Part shown: piece by piece, positions 1 to 13,195 of the stretch
Layout: each line of letters opens with the position of its first letter
How positions within the stretch are numbered: the first letter of the stretch is position 1
Assembly: GCF_028858725.1 (NCBI RefSeq)
Contig: NC_084790.1
Span: 5,648,001 to 5,712,000 of the forward strand
Direction: 5' to 3'
DNA: 64,000 nt
Origin: Colius striatus
Taxonomy: Eukaryota; Chordata; Aves; Coliiformes; Coliidae
Notes under the pieces: model-generated
The model's input: only the letters and a program-made list of their open reading frames with translations
Told to the model about the DNA's origin: nothing
Databases searched by the model: none
Program-made: the position numbers and the translations under genes

Positions 1-2100
1 AGGCATTTGGAAGTTTTATGAAGATCTTTTATCGAAATCACAGTAGTTAGAGACGTGCAGCCTATTAAAGGTACCCAGCACACCGCTGGGGCCAGGACAG
101 CATTAGTGCTACCATATATCCTCCAACGCTGTGTTCCTGCTGGGTTTAGGAGGCCCCAGGGTCCTTCCAGAACAACTCTTGGATGAATATTCTGGAATTT
201 AATAGCCCTGGCTACCAGGAAGCTTTTTGTGAAGGATTTGTCACTCCTTTGCTCCCTTTGGCACAGGTTGGCCAGAGAATTAGGCCTCGTCTCACCCTCT
301 GTTGGCATTAAGGAGGTGCTTGTCTTCCCGTGCCCCAGGATGACCCCACTCGGGGGAAGCAAGTGCCATCAACACCAAACAAGTTGCTCAATAGTGAGCA
401 GAAAGTGATTCAGTCCCCAGGTAACTCCTGTGGCCTCTGCCCATGCCGAGGTGGCATTTCTAACCTGATCCAGATTTCCAACAAACCCAGCAGGGTGATG
501 TGGCAGGCAGCAGCCACCACCCAGATTTGTCCCTCCTCTCCCCAAATCTACAGGAGAATCCTCCCTGTCCAGACCCCAGCATGGCAACCACAGTCACGAG
601 CTGGACTGGTTTGCTGTGTAGATGGGAGTGCTGGTGGGCATTTGGTGAGAGCATCCTGCATCTCACAACCTGCTCTTGCCCTCACAATTTGTTCCATCTT
701 TAGTGTCACTGCAAGACCTGGCTTTCCAAAGCAGCTCGGGAAAAGAGGGGATATGAAAAACACACAGAGAGGAGGATAAAGTGATGAAAAGAAAGGAGAT
801 TGTCTCCTAGGGAGTGAGAAAACGCCAGGTTTAGTTCTAGTCCTGTCCCTGGCAAGTTACTTCTGGTTTAATTCTAGTCCTGTTACTTCTCAGTACTGCA
901 ACTTCTCCTGCTCAAAGAAGGGAAAAGGACGACTGCTGCCTTCACTGGGACAAGCCCTGCCACGAGCAGATCTGTCTGTCGCAGCAAACCAGCCTGCAAT
1001 ACAGCCTGCCAGCCCTTTCCTTCTGGAATAGCACAGAGATCAAACTGCCTGGCTTGGAGAAACAGGATCCACATTTCTCTGATCCTTTTAGAGTGGCCCA
1101 AGTTGAAGGGCAGCAGTGCCCCGGCATAGGTGCAGTTTGCCACCTCCCACCCTTGCCATGCAGAGGGAAAAGGAGAATGCTATTGCCCAGGCTTATGAAT
1201 GTGCATAAAGACAAAATCACAAATAAATCCAAAATAAACTTCCTACCCAGCCTGTGCCTCTTGCAAAGGAGAAGCTGGATGCTCCAGGGAGGAGGGAAAT
1301 GCTCCACATCCATTTTGAGCAGGTAGAGGGGTCACATACAGACCTCAAAATCAAAAGGCCCTGGAAATGTTACAATTCTCTCTGATTTCAGTGATTTTAA
1401 AGGTGGTGAGGGAGAGAAGACTGCTCAGCCATGCAGCCAGGCAATGGGGAGAGGAAGCATCACTGCAGCAGCCAGTATTAGAGGAACAAAAATTAACTCC
1501 CCAATAAATCCAGCGCCAAGGAGTCTCCCCTCATCTCATCCATCACCTTCTAAAGGGCACAGCTGCCCTGCCCCATGCTGAGCCTTCCTTTGTCATCCTC
1601 CAGCCAAGTCCTGCAGCCCCAGGGAAGGGGCTGAAGGGAACAGGATGGTAAGAGCTGAGCCCCAGGGCAGAAGGTACTGCCACAGTCCTGCGTGTTACCC
1701 TGCTGCGACATAAAGCAGATTCTCAGGGCAGAAACAGTGACCTTGGGGGTCCCCCCAGTTGTCCTCCCCACCGCAGTTTGCTCCCTTCCTGCCAGTTCTC
1801 CACTATTAGCCCGGGATGCTCCTCTCCGGGGAGCGATGTGGATTTGCACGATGGCTCCCCAGCTGTCTTCTTCGGCGCACCCACGCACTCTGCCAGAGCT
1901 CGCCGAGCCCCTCGGGTCCCCCACATCAGCCCCTGGGAACCCTCCCGGGGTCGGTTTGCTGGTTATGGACAGCAAAGGGTTACGCTTGGAGGTGCCGCTC
2001 CGCTCCCAGCACCTGGCAGGGGAGGGAGCGAGGAGGGGATCGAGCAGAGTTTCATTGAGCCACCAGCGAGGCGGCGAGGAGCAAGCGGAGGGTGGAGGGG
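1..2100. other. Upstream flank of NXPH3, no gene recognised
   Basis: Non-repetitive DNA with only short open frames, mostly overlapping on both strands, and none resembles a protein family I know. GC and CpG content rise from about 1800 onwards as the NXPH3 promoter region is approached. It may hold distal promoter elements for NXPH3, but no specific site can be supported by eye. Confidence 0.5.
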
Positions 2101-2139
2101 ACAGGAGAGAGGGCAGGCAGTAGGGCAGAGTGTGGGGAC

Positions 2140-2728
2140 AGGAGGCGGATAGGCAGTGGGGCAGACGAGGGGCAGGCAGTGGGGCTGGCAGTGGGGACAG
2201 GCGGGGGGCTGGCAGTGGGGGCTAGCAGTGGGGACAGGCAGGGGGCTGTCAGTGGGGACGGGAGGGGGGCTGTCAGGGGGGCTGTCAGTGGGGCTGTCAG
2301 TGGGGACGGGAGGGGGACAGGCGGGGGGCTGTCAGTAGGGACAGGCAGTGGGGCTGTCAGTGGGGAGGGGAGGGGGGCTGGCAGTGGGGCTGTCAGTGGG
2401 GACGGGAGGGGGTCAGGCAGGGGGCTGTCAGTGGGGACGGGAGGGGGTCAGGCAGGGGGCTGTCAGTGGGGACGGGAGGGGGGCTGGCAGTGGGGCTGTC
2501 AGTGGGGACGGGAGGGGGACAGGCAGGGGGCTGTCAGTGGGGACGGGAGGGGGGCTGGCAGTGGGGCTGTCAGTGGGGACGGGAGGGGGTCAGGCAGGGG
2601 GCTGTCAATAGGGACAGGCAGTGGGGCTGTCTGTCAGTGGGGACGGGAGGGGGGCTGGCAGTGGGGCTGTCAGTGGGGACGGGAGGGGGGCTGGCAGTGG
2701 GGCTGTCAGTGGGGACGGGAGGGGGGCC
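2140..2728. repeat. G-rich minisatellite, ~35-36 bp unit
   Basis: A tandem array in which the plus strand is almost devoid of C apart from the CTGTCAGT and ACGGG steps. From about 2290 to 2728 the unit is regular: a ggggctgtcagt block, then ggggacggga, then a run of G, then either ggctggcagt or a tcaggcag/acaggcag variant, giving about 35-36 bp and roughly ten copies. From 2140 to 2290 the units are shorter and more divergent. G-runs of 3-6 recur every 5-10 bases throughout. The array makes all three plus frames look open (glycine-rich GTGGG strings), which is a composition artefact and not a gene. It ends about 270 bp before the NXPH3 start codon. Confidence 0.93.
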
Positions 2729-2729
2729 G

Positions 2730-2995
2730 GAGCGGCGGCGGCAGCAGGTGAAGCCGCCTCCGCCTCCCGCCGCCCGGTCCGGCACAGCGGGGCGGGAGCT
2801 GCCGGAGCCACCATGGGCCGGGGGGGGGCCTAGGAACGGGTTTATCAAGGGGGCCACCCCCTTCCCCTCGCTGACGTCCCTCGCTTAAAAAGAAGGGAGG
2901 GAAAGGAGACGCGAAAAGAAAAAAAAAAGCCACAAACCCACCCAAACCCTCCGTAAATCCGAGACACGGCGAAGGCGGGCGGCACCGGCTGCAAA
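2730..2995 (+). promoter_or_regulatory. NXPH3: Probable NXPH3 core promoter and 5'UTR
   Basis: A CpG-dense block between the minisatellite and the NXPH3 start codon. It holds a CRE-like TGACGTCC at 2872-2879 and an AT-rich, TATA-like CTTAAAAAG at 2884-2892, the only such element in the GC-rich block. If this acts as the TATA box, transcription would begin near 2915 and the 5'UTR would be about 80 nt. An in-frame TAA at 2954-2956 closes the reading frame upstream of the start. The TSS position is inference. An upstream start inside the minisatellite or CpG island is equally possible, and no transcript data are available. Confidence 0.45.
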
Positions 2996-4950
<1,955 letters not shown>

Positions 4951-5930
4951 TGAGCATTATCCAGCACAGGAGTCCCCGGTGAAATCGGGTGTTGGGGATA
5001 CGGGGGGAGGGATGGGGATAGTTTTATAAGCGGGGGAGGGAGTGTGGTGGACCCTAGAAACCAGAAGCAAGGAAGAAAGAGGAGCACTTTCCATTTTCCC
5101 TCAAAGCTCCAATGTCAAGGGGATGAATTTTAGGCTATGGGGTACAGGCACTGCTCAGCCTGGCCTGGATCTGTGGCCTGTAGAGACTGGTACGTGAGGG
5201 CAGGGTCTGAATTTAAGACACAGAAAACAAGACATAAAGCCACAATCAGGACTTGTGTTTCTCAGTTCAACAACAGGCCACATGGTCCTAAAAGGTCAGG
5301 GACCAGGGGAAGAGGGCTTCAGAAGCTGACTTACACAGCTTGGAGCCAGGGAGGACCTCAGGGGGAGCACGGCCCCTGATGCTCTCCATGGCTGTCAGAC
5401 ATTGATGGGCAGCCCCATCATCTGCCCACGTCTGAGTTCTGCAAGCGGCAGGAACTGGAACTGAGTTGCTCCACATCAGGGTGCAAAGGGCAGCAGGGAT
5501 GGAAAAGGGGAGCTAGGGCCGGTGGGAGGGAACTTCCTGAGCTGCCACCCCACCATGGCTCACACCAGGGCATGGGGAGCAGGGTGGGGGCTTGAAACTG
5601 TGGATCTGCAGGCAGAGAAGTGCTGGTGGAAGCTGTCAAACCTTCTGATACAATATATGATTCATGTGTTTCCCCTTCACCTCCTCCCTGCTTCAGAGCA
5701 CCGGTGGCTTCCCAGCGCCTGTGGCCCCTTGCACAGCCTCCCTGCACAGCCCCGCTCAGCTCCCAGCACTGCCCTTCCTTGAGGAAAAGGTGCCTGCACA
5801 CAGGTCTGGGGGGATGAAGAAGAACTCTGACTGTGGCATTTAATTTGAAAGAAAAAAAAAAACAACCCACAAAACACAAACCCAAACCCACAATGTTGTC
5901 CTTGAGAGAATAAAGTTTTCATGGTGGCAC
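4951..5930 (+). other. NXPH3: Probable NXPH3 3'UTR with polyadenylation signal
   Basis: No coding potential. A canonical AATAAA lies at 5909-5914, just after an A-rich tract at about 5849-5890, so cleavage near 5930 is plausible. A second A-rich AATAAA-type signal near 6287 could give a longer form. The 3' end is inferred from these signals only. Confidence 0.45.
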
Positions 5931-8065
5931 GAGGTAGGTCAAGTGTTTTTACTAAGAGCAATCTCGTCTCAGTCGCCTCAGGGGAGGAGGAAAATGAGCT
6001 GGTGGGGCTGTGAACGAGGCCCAGAGCCTTGCCCCGGCCTGGACCCAAACTCAGCTCCATTCAGATGTGTCTGAACTTACTTCTTCCAGTAACCAGGTGC
6101 TGCGTTTGCCTTTGGGATCTGCCAGGACTCAACTTTTACCGGGACACTGGGTTGGCATCACTCGTGCCAGAGGCACATTCTGCATCCTGATGGGTATTCC
6201 CAGCCTCCTCTCCTCTCCCATACATCCACACTTCAAGCTCCCACTTAACGTGGACACATTTCTTCCTACAGAGAAGACCAAAAAAATAAAAGCTTTCCCC
6301 TCCTTCTCCCCCATCCAGAGCATGAGGCCAGCTCCAAAAATCCCCTCACACCTGGGCAGTGCTCTGAGGCAGGTATTGCTATCAGAGCAGGTTTTATGCT
6401 TCAGCCTTCACAAGTCAAATTCCTTCTCTACAGATTGGAGAGAGGTTTTCTGGCTGCTGTCAGAGATTCATTATGTGCACTTTTACATCTAGACAGAGGC
6501 GAGTTCCAAAGGACATCGAGCAAAGAAAGCCTTTTAGTGCAATAATCAATGAGCAGACTTTTACTCCAAGAACAGAAAGTTTAAAATGCTTTGAGAACAG
6601 AGTTTCAGAAAATAACAGGAGCAATATTTGGTTTTGGGGATTGGAGGAGGGGGTGGGGGGGAAGCTCTACAGCAAGCTCTTACACAAGTATGTTCCCCAA
6701 GGGTTCACGCTTGCTTTAAGGCAGGAACACAAAAAGAAATGTTAAAGCCCTTTCTGCCAGCACAGACAAAACAAACAAAACCCCACACACAGAAATTGCT
6801 CACTTAGAGAAATTTCAGACAATTGCCATTTGAAGGAACCAAGCAGACCTCGGAGAGCAGGCTCCAAAGGAGCAAGCTCCAAAGGATGCACCATTGTCAA
6901 AAGCTATGTGGCAGCCACAGTTACTAGGAGACCAGGAGGGGCCATTATTCTGGCTTGGGAGAAGAGGATTCCTGCTAGTGGAGTCACAGCCCCTGCTCAA
7001 AAAAGGAGGATTTCACTGAGCTGAAGGGCAAACAATACAAGAGTAAAAAAACCCCTACACCCTAAATCCACCTGCCCTTAACCACTGCTCAGCCCCTGCT
7101 ACAATGAGGTGCAAGAGATAGCCTTGGTACCAATTCATTTGGCAAAATTTCCCTGGTCACAGACTAAGTCAAGGTGTTCTTGAAGGCAGTGGCTTGCAGC
7201 GTGTGATTCTTTGCTTTGTGGGGTGTTGCTTGAGCTGTGCTGCACAGCAGAGCTTGGCCAGAGCTGGTTTCTGCTTCTCGAGCGGAGGAGTTGAAGCCTC
7301 TGCTGCAGTATTACACAAGGAACCAGGGTTTAATTCCTTTCCCTATTAGTAGATGGACATAAAATAGATTGGGGGAGGGAGATAAAACTTCTCCAAATGA
7401 AGTTCCACTGGTTGCAAACTCCATTACAAACGAAAGCAGTGTGCAATGACTGTGGAAAGCAGACTTCAAAAACCCTCCATGACACCAGAGTTCAGCAAAG
7501 TGCCGCAGAAGTATTTTCAGACGTTTCTGCAATTAAAGCCTATCTCCATTTATGAAATGCAGCCCCTCATCATCCCCCATAACTCAGTGGACAGACGATC
7601 TCTTTGTCTCTGCAGCAGGAAAAGCCCTGATGGGAACTACTTACTGTTGTCATCTGCAGCTACACAGTGGATGTTCTCCATCTCCAGTAATTAGCTCTCT
7701 TTAGTTTGTTAATACTTTTTCTTCTTCCCCACAAAATCCTCCTAATTTAAATTTCATGAGTCTCCCAGCCCAGAGCTAACCTGTGCTTCTGCACATTTAG
7801 AAACTGCCTTCCCAGAACAGCCCGCTCCACCCTCCCACCAAACTCAATCAGCAGCGCCAGCCATTAATTGCACTCATTAGAGCTGGTGGGGACCAGTTGA
7901 TCCGGGCTCCCCAGCACTGGGATGAGTCAGAATAAAAATCAGGGGCTGATGGATGTGCTGCAGGGACACAACCACCCCAACACTCCCCAACCCTGATGCT
8001 GCTCTCTGTCCTGGTCTCTCCTGTCACTTCTGCATCCCTCGGATTTAAGGACTGAAGTCATGAAG
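5931..8065. other. Intergenic DNA, no gene recognised
   Basis: Ordinary mixed-composition sequence. The open frames are short, overlap on both strands and show no recognisable domain. No structured RNA was evident. Confidence 0.5.
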
Positions 8066-8160
8066 CACCCGGTTTAGTGGTGGACCTGACAGTCTCAGGT
8101 CTAAGAATGGACTTGATGATCTTAAAGGTCTTCTCCAACTGAAAAAAATCTCTGATTCCT
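8066..8160 (+). mobile_element. CR1 LINE 3'-end fragment
   Basis: Contains the CR1 tail pattern: ...ggtttagtggtggacct, then cttgatgatcttaaaggtc, ttctccaact and a closing ctgattcct. This is plus orientation, truncated at its 5' side as most avian CR1 copies are, and diverged at many positions. Confidence 0.75.
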
Positions 8161-11100
8161 TATAATGGTTTTTAATGTCTGAATTAATTCTCCCACTAAG
8201 ATCATTTTTTCAATGCTACATAGTCCAAGTGCTCCTTCAGTCCTTTTGCCCTTTCTTGTAAAATAATTTTTAGGGATAATCAGCCTCAAATAAATCTAAA
8301 TCCATCTCTCTGTAGGTAACTGGGATCCTTCTCTCCCTTTCTAATCTCCCAGTCAATCAGACTTTGTCTTCCTACCGTTTCCTATTTACCACATCCAAAA
8401 ACCCCAGCAGTGGCCTCGGATCCAAACTCGCCTCCATGGCCAGCTACCACCTCCAAAATGTGCTCAGGCATTACTCCAGGATTTTGGAAAGGACAGTGTC
8501 ACAGGAAGGTAGGATTTAACTCACCACTACGACAGCTTTAAGGCACCAATTTTCCTCAACTCCAGGCTAGTCAGATTTTTCCCAAACAAACATTTTTTTA
8601 GCAGGTTCCAGCCAGGTGCCAAGATCTCAAACAAGAAGGAAGTTTGTTCATTAAAAGCCTCCAGACAAACTAATGAGCAGCAAAATGTTCTTGTCGCAAG
8701 AGCCCTCCTTGATGCGGGCATTCCTTTAAAGGCATCGCCACTGCGGAGGTGCCGACCTTGAGGTTTTCACCAGAATGTGCCACATTTGGAGCAGTCCCTG
8801 GAGCAGTGGTGATCACACTCACTTGGTCACTCAAGAATTTACAGAAAACCTCAGGAAAATGGCACTGCTGGAGATGTCAAACACAAACACAACCCTCCAT
8901 CTGCGCTGGACGTCACAACTCCTGCGCCTGTCTGGCTTCACGGTCCGTCTACAGTTCTTTAGTTCTCTTCTATGGCTGGTGGCACCGAGGTTCCTGCAGC
9001 TGGATGAGCATCTAACATGTTGCTCAGAGGATGCTGGAAGCTCAGAGCATTAACATTTTTGTTGCTCCTGTTTTTTGTACCATATCATCCCCTGCCCCCA
9101 CACCCCCGCTCCAGCTCCTCAGGCCGCTGGCAACGCAGCAGCTCTCCTTAACATCCCTTGCTGGGACCAGTCTGGCCCTTTTGTTCCCAAACCACGCCGC
9201 TGAGGTTGAGCTCCACGGAGGGAGCCTTGACCTAAGTGCTTTCACAACACAAATAAACACATTTTATGGTTTCATGCCTAAACTATCAAATGGCTAATAG
9301 AGCCTTTGCTGAGCTTTCGCTCGGATGGGCTTAGGCTGCTGTGTCTGTGCAACGCTGCGCCTTGACAGAGATTATTAGACTTTAATGATGTCTAGGGAGC
9401 CAGCCAAGCCTTTAAGCTTGCAGTCCCCCATTTCAACAGCCACAGGTAGCTCCTGGGTGCATTACCATTGGTGGTTCTCTGGCTTTTCTGGGTGCATAAA
9501 AAGCCACTTCGGATACAATATTGTTGTTATGGCCAGTGCCAGGCCAGCACCACACTGAACACAGAGCCACAGTGCTTGCCTGACATAGCAGGGTGCCTGC
9601 AGTCCAGCTCCAGCCCATGGCCTCCACTGCCCCCTGGAGCTGAGTCCTCTTGAGGTCTCTTAGCTGCCTCTCCAGTCCTCTTGAAGTCTCTTCACTGCCA
9701 GTCCAAGTCCTTCGCTAAGGGAAGTTTCTCCCCTTTGCAGGCCAACAAAAGCTGTGCTGAGGCCAGGCACCTCCTTCTCTGAGCGGCTCAAGAATCTTAA
9801 TTCCCGGGCATAAATCCTGATCATGCTATTTGCTTTTCTGATAAACCTAACCAAGTTATCCTAGGCCTTTGTCTGGTCTGCCTTATCTCTCTTTGTAAAA
9901 GATAATATTCATTTGCCTTCTGGGGATGGAGTGAGACTGCACAATTCTCAAGCACCCTGGAAATCCTCCACTGAAAAGGGAGGCAAGCAGAAATGATTAT
10001 TCATGAAATCCCCAGTGTTATGACTCGTTATTACATGTAGCAGACTAAAAATGCAAGTGGGCTGAATGCATCATGTATTTGATCTAAGAATTATTACAGT
10101 TTTGCCAATTAGACCCAGAACCTAAATACAACTGCTTCCCTCCTCCTCCTCCCGCTCCCCTGCCAGAGTTTAGCACCAGCTGCCGTTTCATAAACACCAA
10201 CATTTCCCCGTCTTCCTGTGCTTTCAACAAACTCCAAAAGCAGCAGGTCTCTGATTGTTTTCCCTCCAATTAATGGCAGAGTGCACAGCTCTCCCAGAAA
10301 GAAGCTGCAACATGTAATGCTGCATCATGACAACAACCGCTCGCCCATCGGAGCCTTTTTCCTGCCTGAGAGGGAGCTGTGCCGAGCGGGTGGCTGAGAG
10401 AAGGCCCCCCTGCCATCCCCCCAAAACCTCACCTGCCTGAAAGCATCAAATGCTGCTTTTGAGCTTGAGGGACAGGGCTTGAGGGCTGAGCAACCGTCTG
10501 CTTTGCTGCTGAGTGCGCTGGGCAGGAGGCACCCAGCCAAGTGCCCGAGGAACAGGGCAATCTGCTCCCGCAGGGAGCTCAGCCCGAACACGCTGTTCTG
10601 CAGAGTAAGGCCTGAACCTCCTGGTGGGAAGGAAGGATTTACTTTTGCCTGAGAGGTTTCCAGACCTACCAGAGCACCCATCTGCTACCCAAATGTCTTG
10701 TTTCCCTAAAGGCTTTTGCCTGAGGAGTAGGATGGAGAAGTGATGCACTAACCCCTTCTCCTGCAGCCCTCCCCCTGCAAGGTCACTGCTCCCGGCGTGG
10801 TTTGCCGTGCTGGAGCACATCTGTTACCGTACAGATCATGGTGAAGGTTTCCTCACACGTCTTGTTAGATTGCAAACAAAGAGACAAGAGAAAAATACCC
10901 CCATTGAAGTGCTGTATGGATAATTCAGACTCACTTGGGCTTCACAAAATGACCCCAGTGCGTTGGGGTGTGAGAGTGGCTGCGAGCACAGCTCTTGGCT
11001 CCGTGTGCAGCACTGAACTGGTATTTTGCTGCCCAAGAGCCTTTCCCCAGTGCTGGCAGAGCTGGGCTAGCCTGTGTCACAGCAGCGAGCTGGGCATTCA

Positions 11101-13008
11101 GGAGCAAAGCTGGGCATTAACTACCACCAAAGGCTGCAAGAAAAATCTGGACGAGATAGAGTTGAGCAGATCGTGGAGGAGAAGAGTGTCTGATGCTTAC
11201 ACACAGATGGCCCAAATGCCTGAACAAAGCAGATGGTGGGAGGAAGACGTTTTAGGGGAACATCGATCCAGAAGCACCTGGATGTGGCTCAAGGTGTGGC
11301 TCCTCGAGCTACCCCTGCGTGTCCATCCCTGTCCTGTCTCCTAAAAACGAAGGGCACACTGCTCCAGTGCTCACACAGCTTTGCAAACCACCCCCTGCCT
11401 TTGAAAAGCAATAAATTAAACCACAACCCAACCAAACCCCTGAATTAACGCCCCCTCCTCCCCCGCATCGACCCTAACAAAAACACCTCCAAGCCAGCCC
11501 TCGCCTCCTGCCAAGCCTTCGGGCAAGCCGCGGCGGCTCGTCTCCAGCTGAACCAGCATCTGGTGTGAGCTGCACTGTCGGTGTGTGCTGGAGGGTGCCA
11601 GGTCCCCCGGGACAAGGGGCAGCGGCACCGAGCGCTGCCGGTGCTCAGAGGATCCTTACGGCAGCAGCCGCGGGCGCTGCCGGGGTGGGGAGAGGAGGAG
11701 TAAAGGGGGAAGCACGAGAACAAGAACTCAGACCTGAAAAAAACTGGGAAAGCTGTCAAGAGGCAGCAAGAGGACGACAGGAATGGAAAACTTGTCCGGT
11801 TCTTTCAAATCCCACCAGACCTTAACTCCTCTGCAGAGAATTCCCAACTCAAAACCGCTTCAAACCCCACACCTGCTTGCACTAAAAAATATGCTAAATA
11901 ATTCAGTCTTTACTCGTGTGCTCTCAAGCTGCAGAATCCTCCTGGCTCCAGGAGCTTTGTGTGGTATTTAGGGGGAAGGTACAAACTGTCTGGGACTGAG
12001 GGAGGGGAGTTCTCCCCACCACCACGCTCTGGGTGGGACAGCAGAGCTCTGGTTTCTGGGGCTGCTGCTCTTCGTGGAGTGGTGCAGAGCCCGTGTCAGC
12101 GCGGTGGCTGCCGTGCACAGGGACAGAGACGTGCAACACACACAGGATGAAGGCAGAGAGAAGGGAGGGTTGGTGTGTTTTCCACCTGCCAGACTTTTCT
12201 GATCTGTGGCAGATGTCTCTCTGCTTTCAAACTGCAGCAAGAAGCGTTTGCTTTCATCCTGCCTCCTCACTGGGAAATTTTCCCATCAGAGGCAAAAAAA
12301 AAATCTCCTCCGTGTCCCAGTCCAAGGCTTAGGCCAAGGACACACATCTGCACCTCCAGCACAGGTCTGGTGGGCTTTGTCCAGGAGGACCAGCGGTTCT
12401 CCTGCTCCCTCCACTTCTGACCATACTTGCTGTGGTAGCCCCAGTGCCCTGGGCAGATCACGGGGTGATCCCCTGATGGCATATGCTCCTCCTGAAAGCT
12501 CCCCACACACTCAACAGGACCGCACTCCCTCCTGCACTACCTCCCAAACCCTCCATCAATGAAAATTCCTTTGCAAGCAGTAAAAAATCCAGTTTTCTTG
12601 TCTGAAACAGCCTGAGGGGCAAAGGACAAATGTCCAGGAGCACGTTGACACAGGTGGGATGTGGCTGTTTCCATCACCACATCACCCTTCAGCCACCTGC
12701 TCCTCTCCTGCCTCCAGGTCCCATCTCGATCCAAACTACGTGTCAGGACCAGCTCTCAAGCACTGCTGGCACAGCCAACGGCCCCCAGCTGCAAAGGGCC
12801 ACCTACATTCACCTGCACGACTTTCCTCTGGAGTTGGAACTCATCCTAACACACTTCCATGAGAATGAAGCTACTGAAGGAAATGCAAAGACAAATTCCT
12901 TGGCTGAGACCATCTTTCTAGAAGGGTCCTGTTCAGAGACCAGCGTTACTGGCACAGCAGCCCAGACTAGAGGGAAATCCTGTTTCAGGCATAGAGGCTC
13001 TTACCAGA
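8161..13008. other. Intergenic DNA, no gene recognised
   Basis: No coding region or clear repeat was supported. The stretch around 9230-9430 has a non-repetitive, homeodomain-site-rich look typical of conserved non-coding elements (see findings). Around 11450-11720 the sequence is GC-richer and open in several frames, with no recognisable protein. Confidence 0.45.
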
Positions 13009-13195
13009 ATCATGGAATTGTTTTGGTTGGAAAATACCCTTAAGATCATCAAGTCCAACCACTAACCCACCACTGCCAAGCCCACCATTCACCTCCTCCA
13101 CGCAGCTTTTAAATAGTCCCAGGGACAGTGACTCCAGCACCTCCCAGGGCAGCCCATGCCCAGGCAGAAAAAGTTCTTTCTAATTAAATTTCTTA
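13009..13195 (-). mobile_element. CR1 LINE 3'-end fragment
   Basis: Begins with the reverse complement of the CR1 terminus (aatcatggaattgttttgg, then ttaagatcatcaagtccaac). It continues through the cctcccagggcagcccatg block to the agttctttctaatt region. It lies on the minus strand and is 5'-truncated. Confidence 0.85.

Noticed and set aside
2092-2888. Long glycine-rich open frames (for example 219, 140 and 87 aa) in all plus frames
   Set aside because: They arise from the G-rich minisatellite, which lacks stop codons in every frame because its unit contains almost no TA/TG-A steps. No start context or family match.
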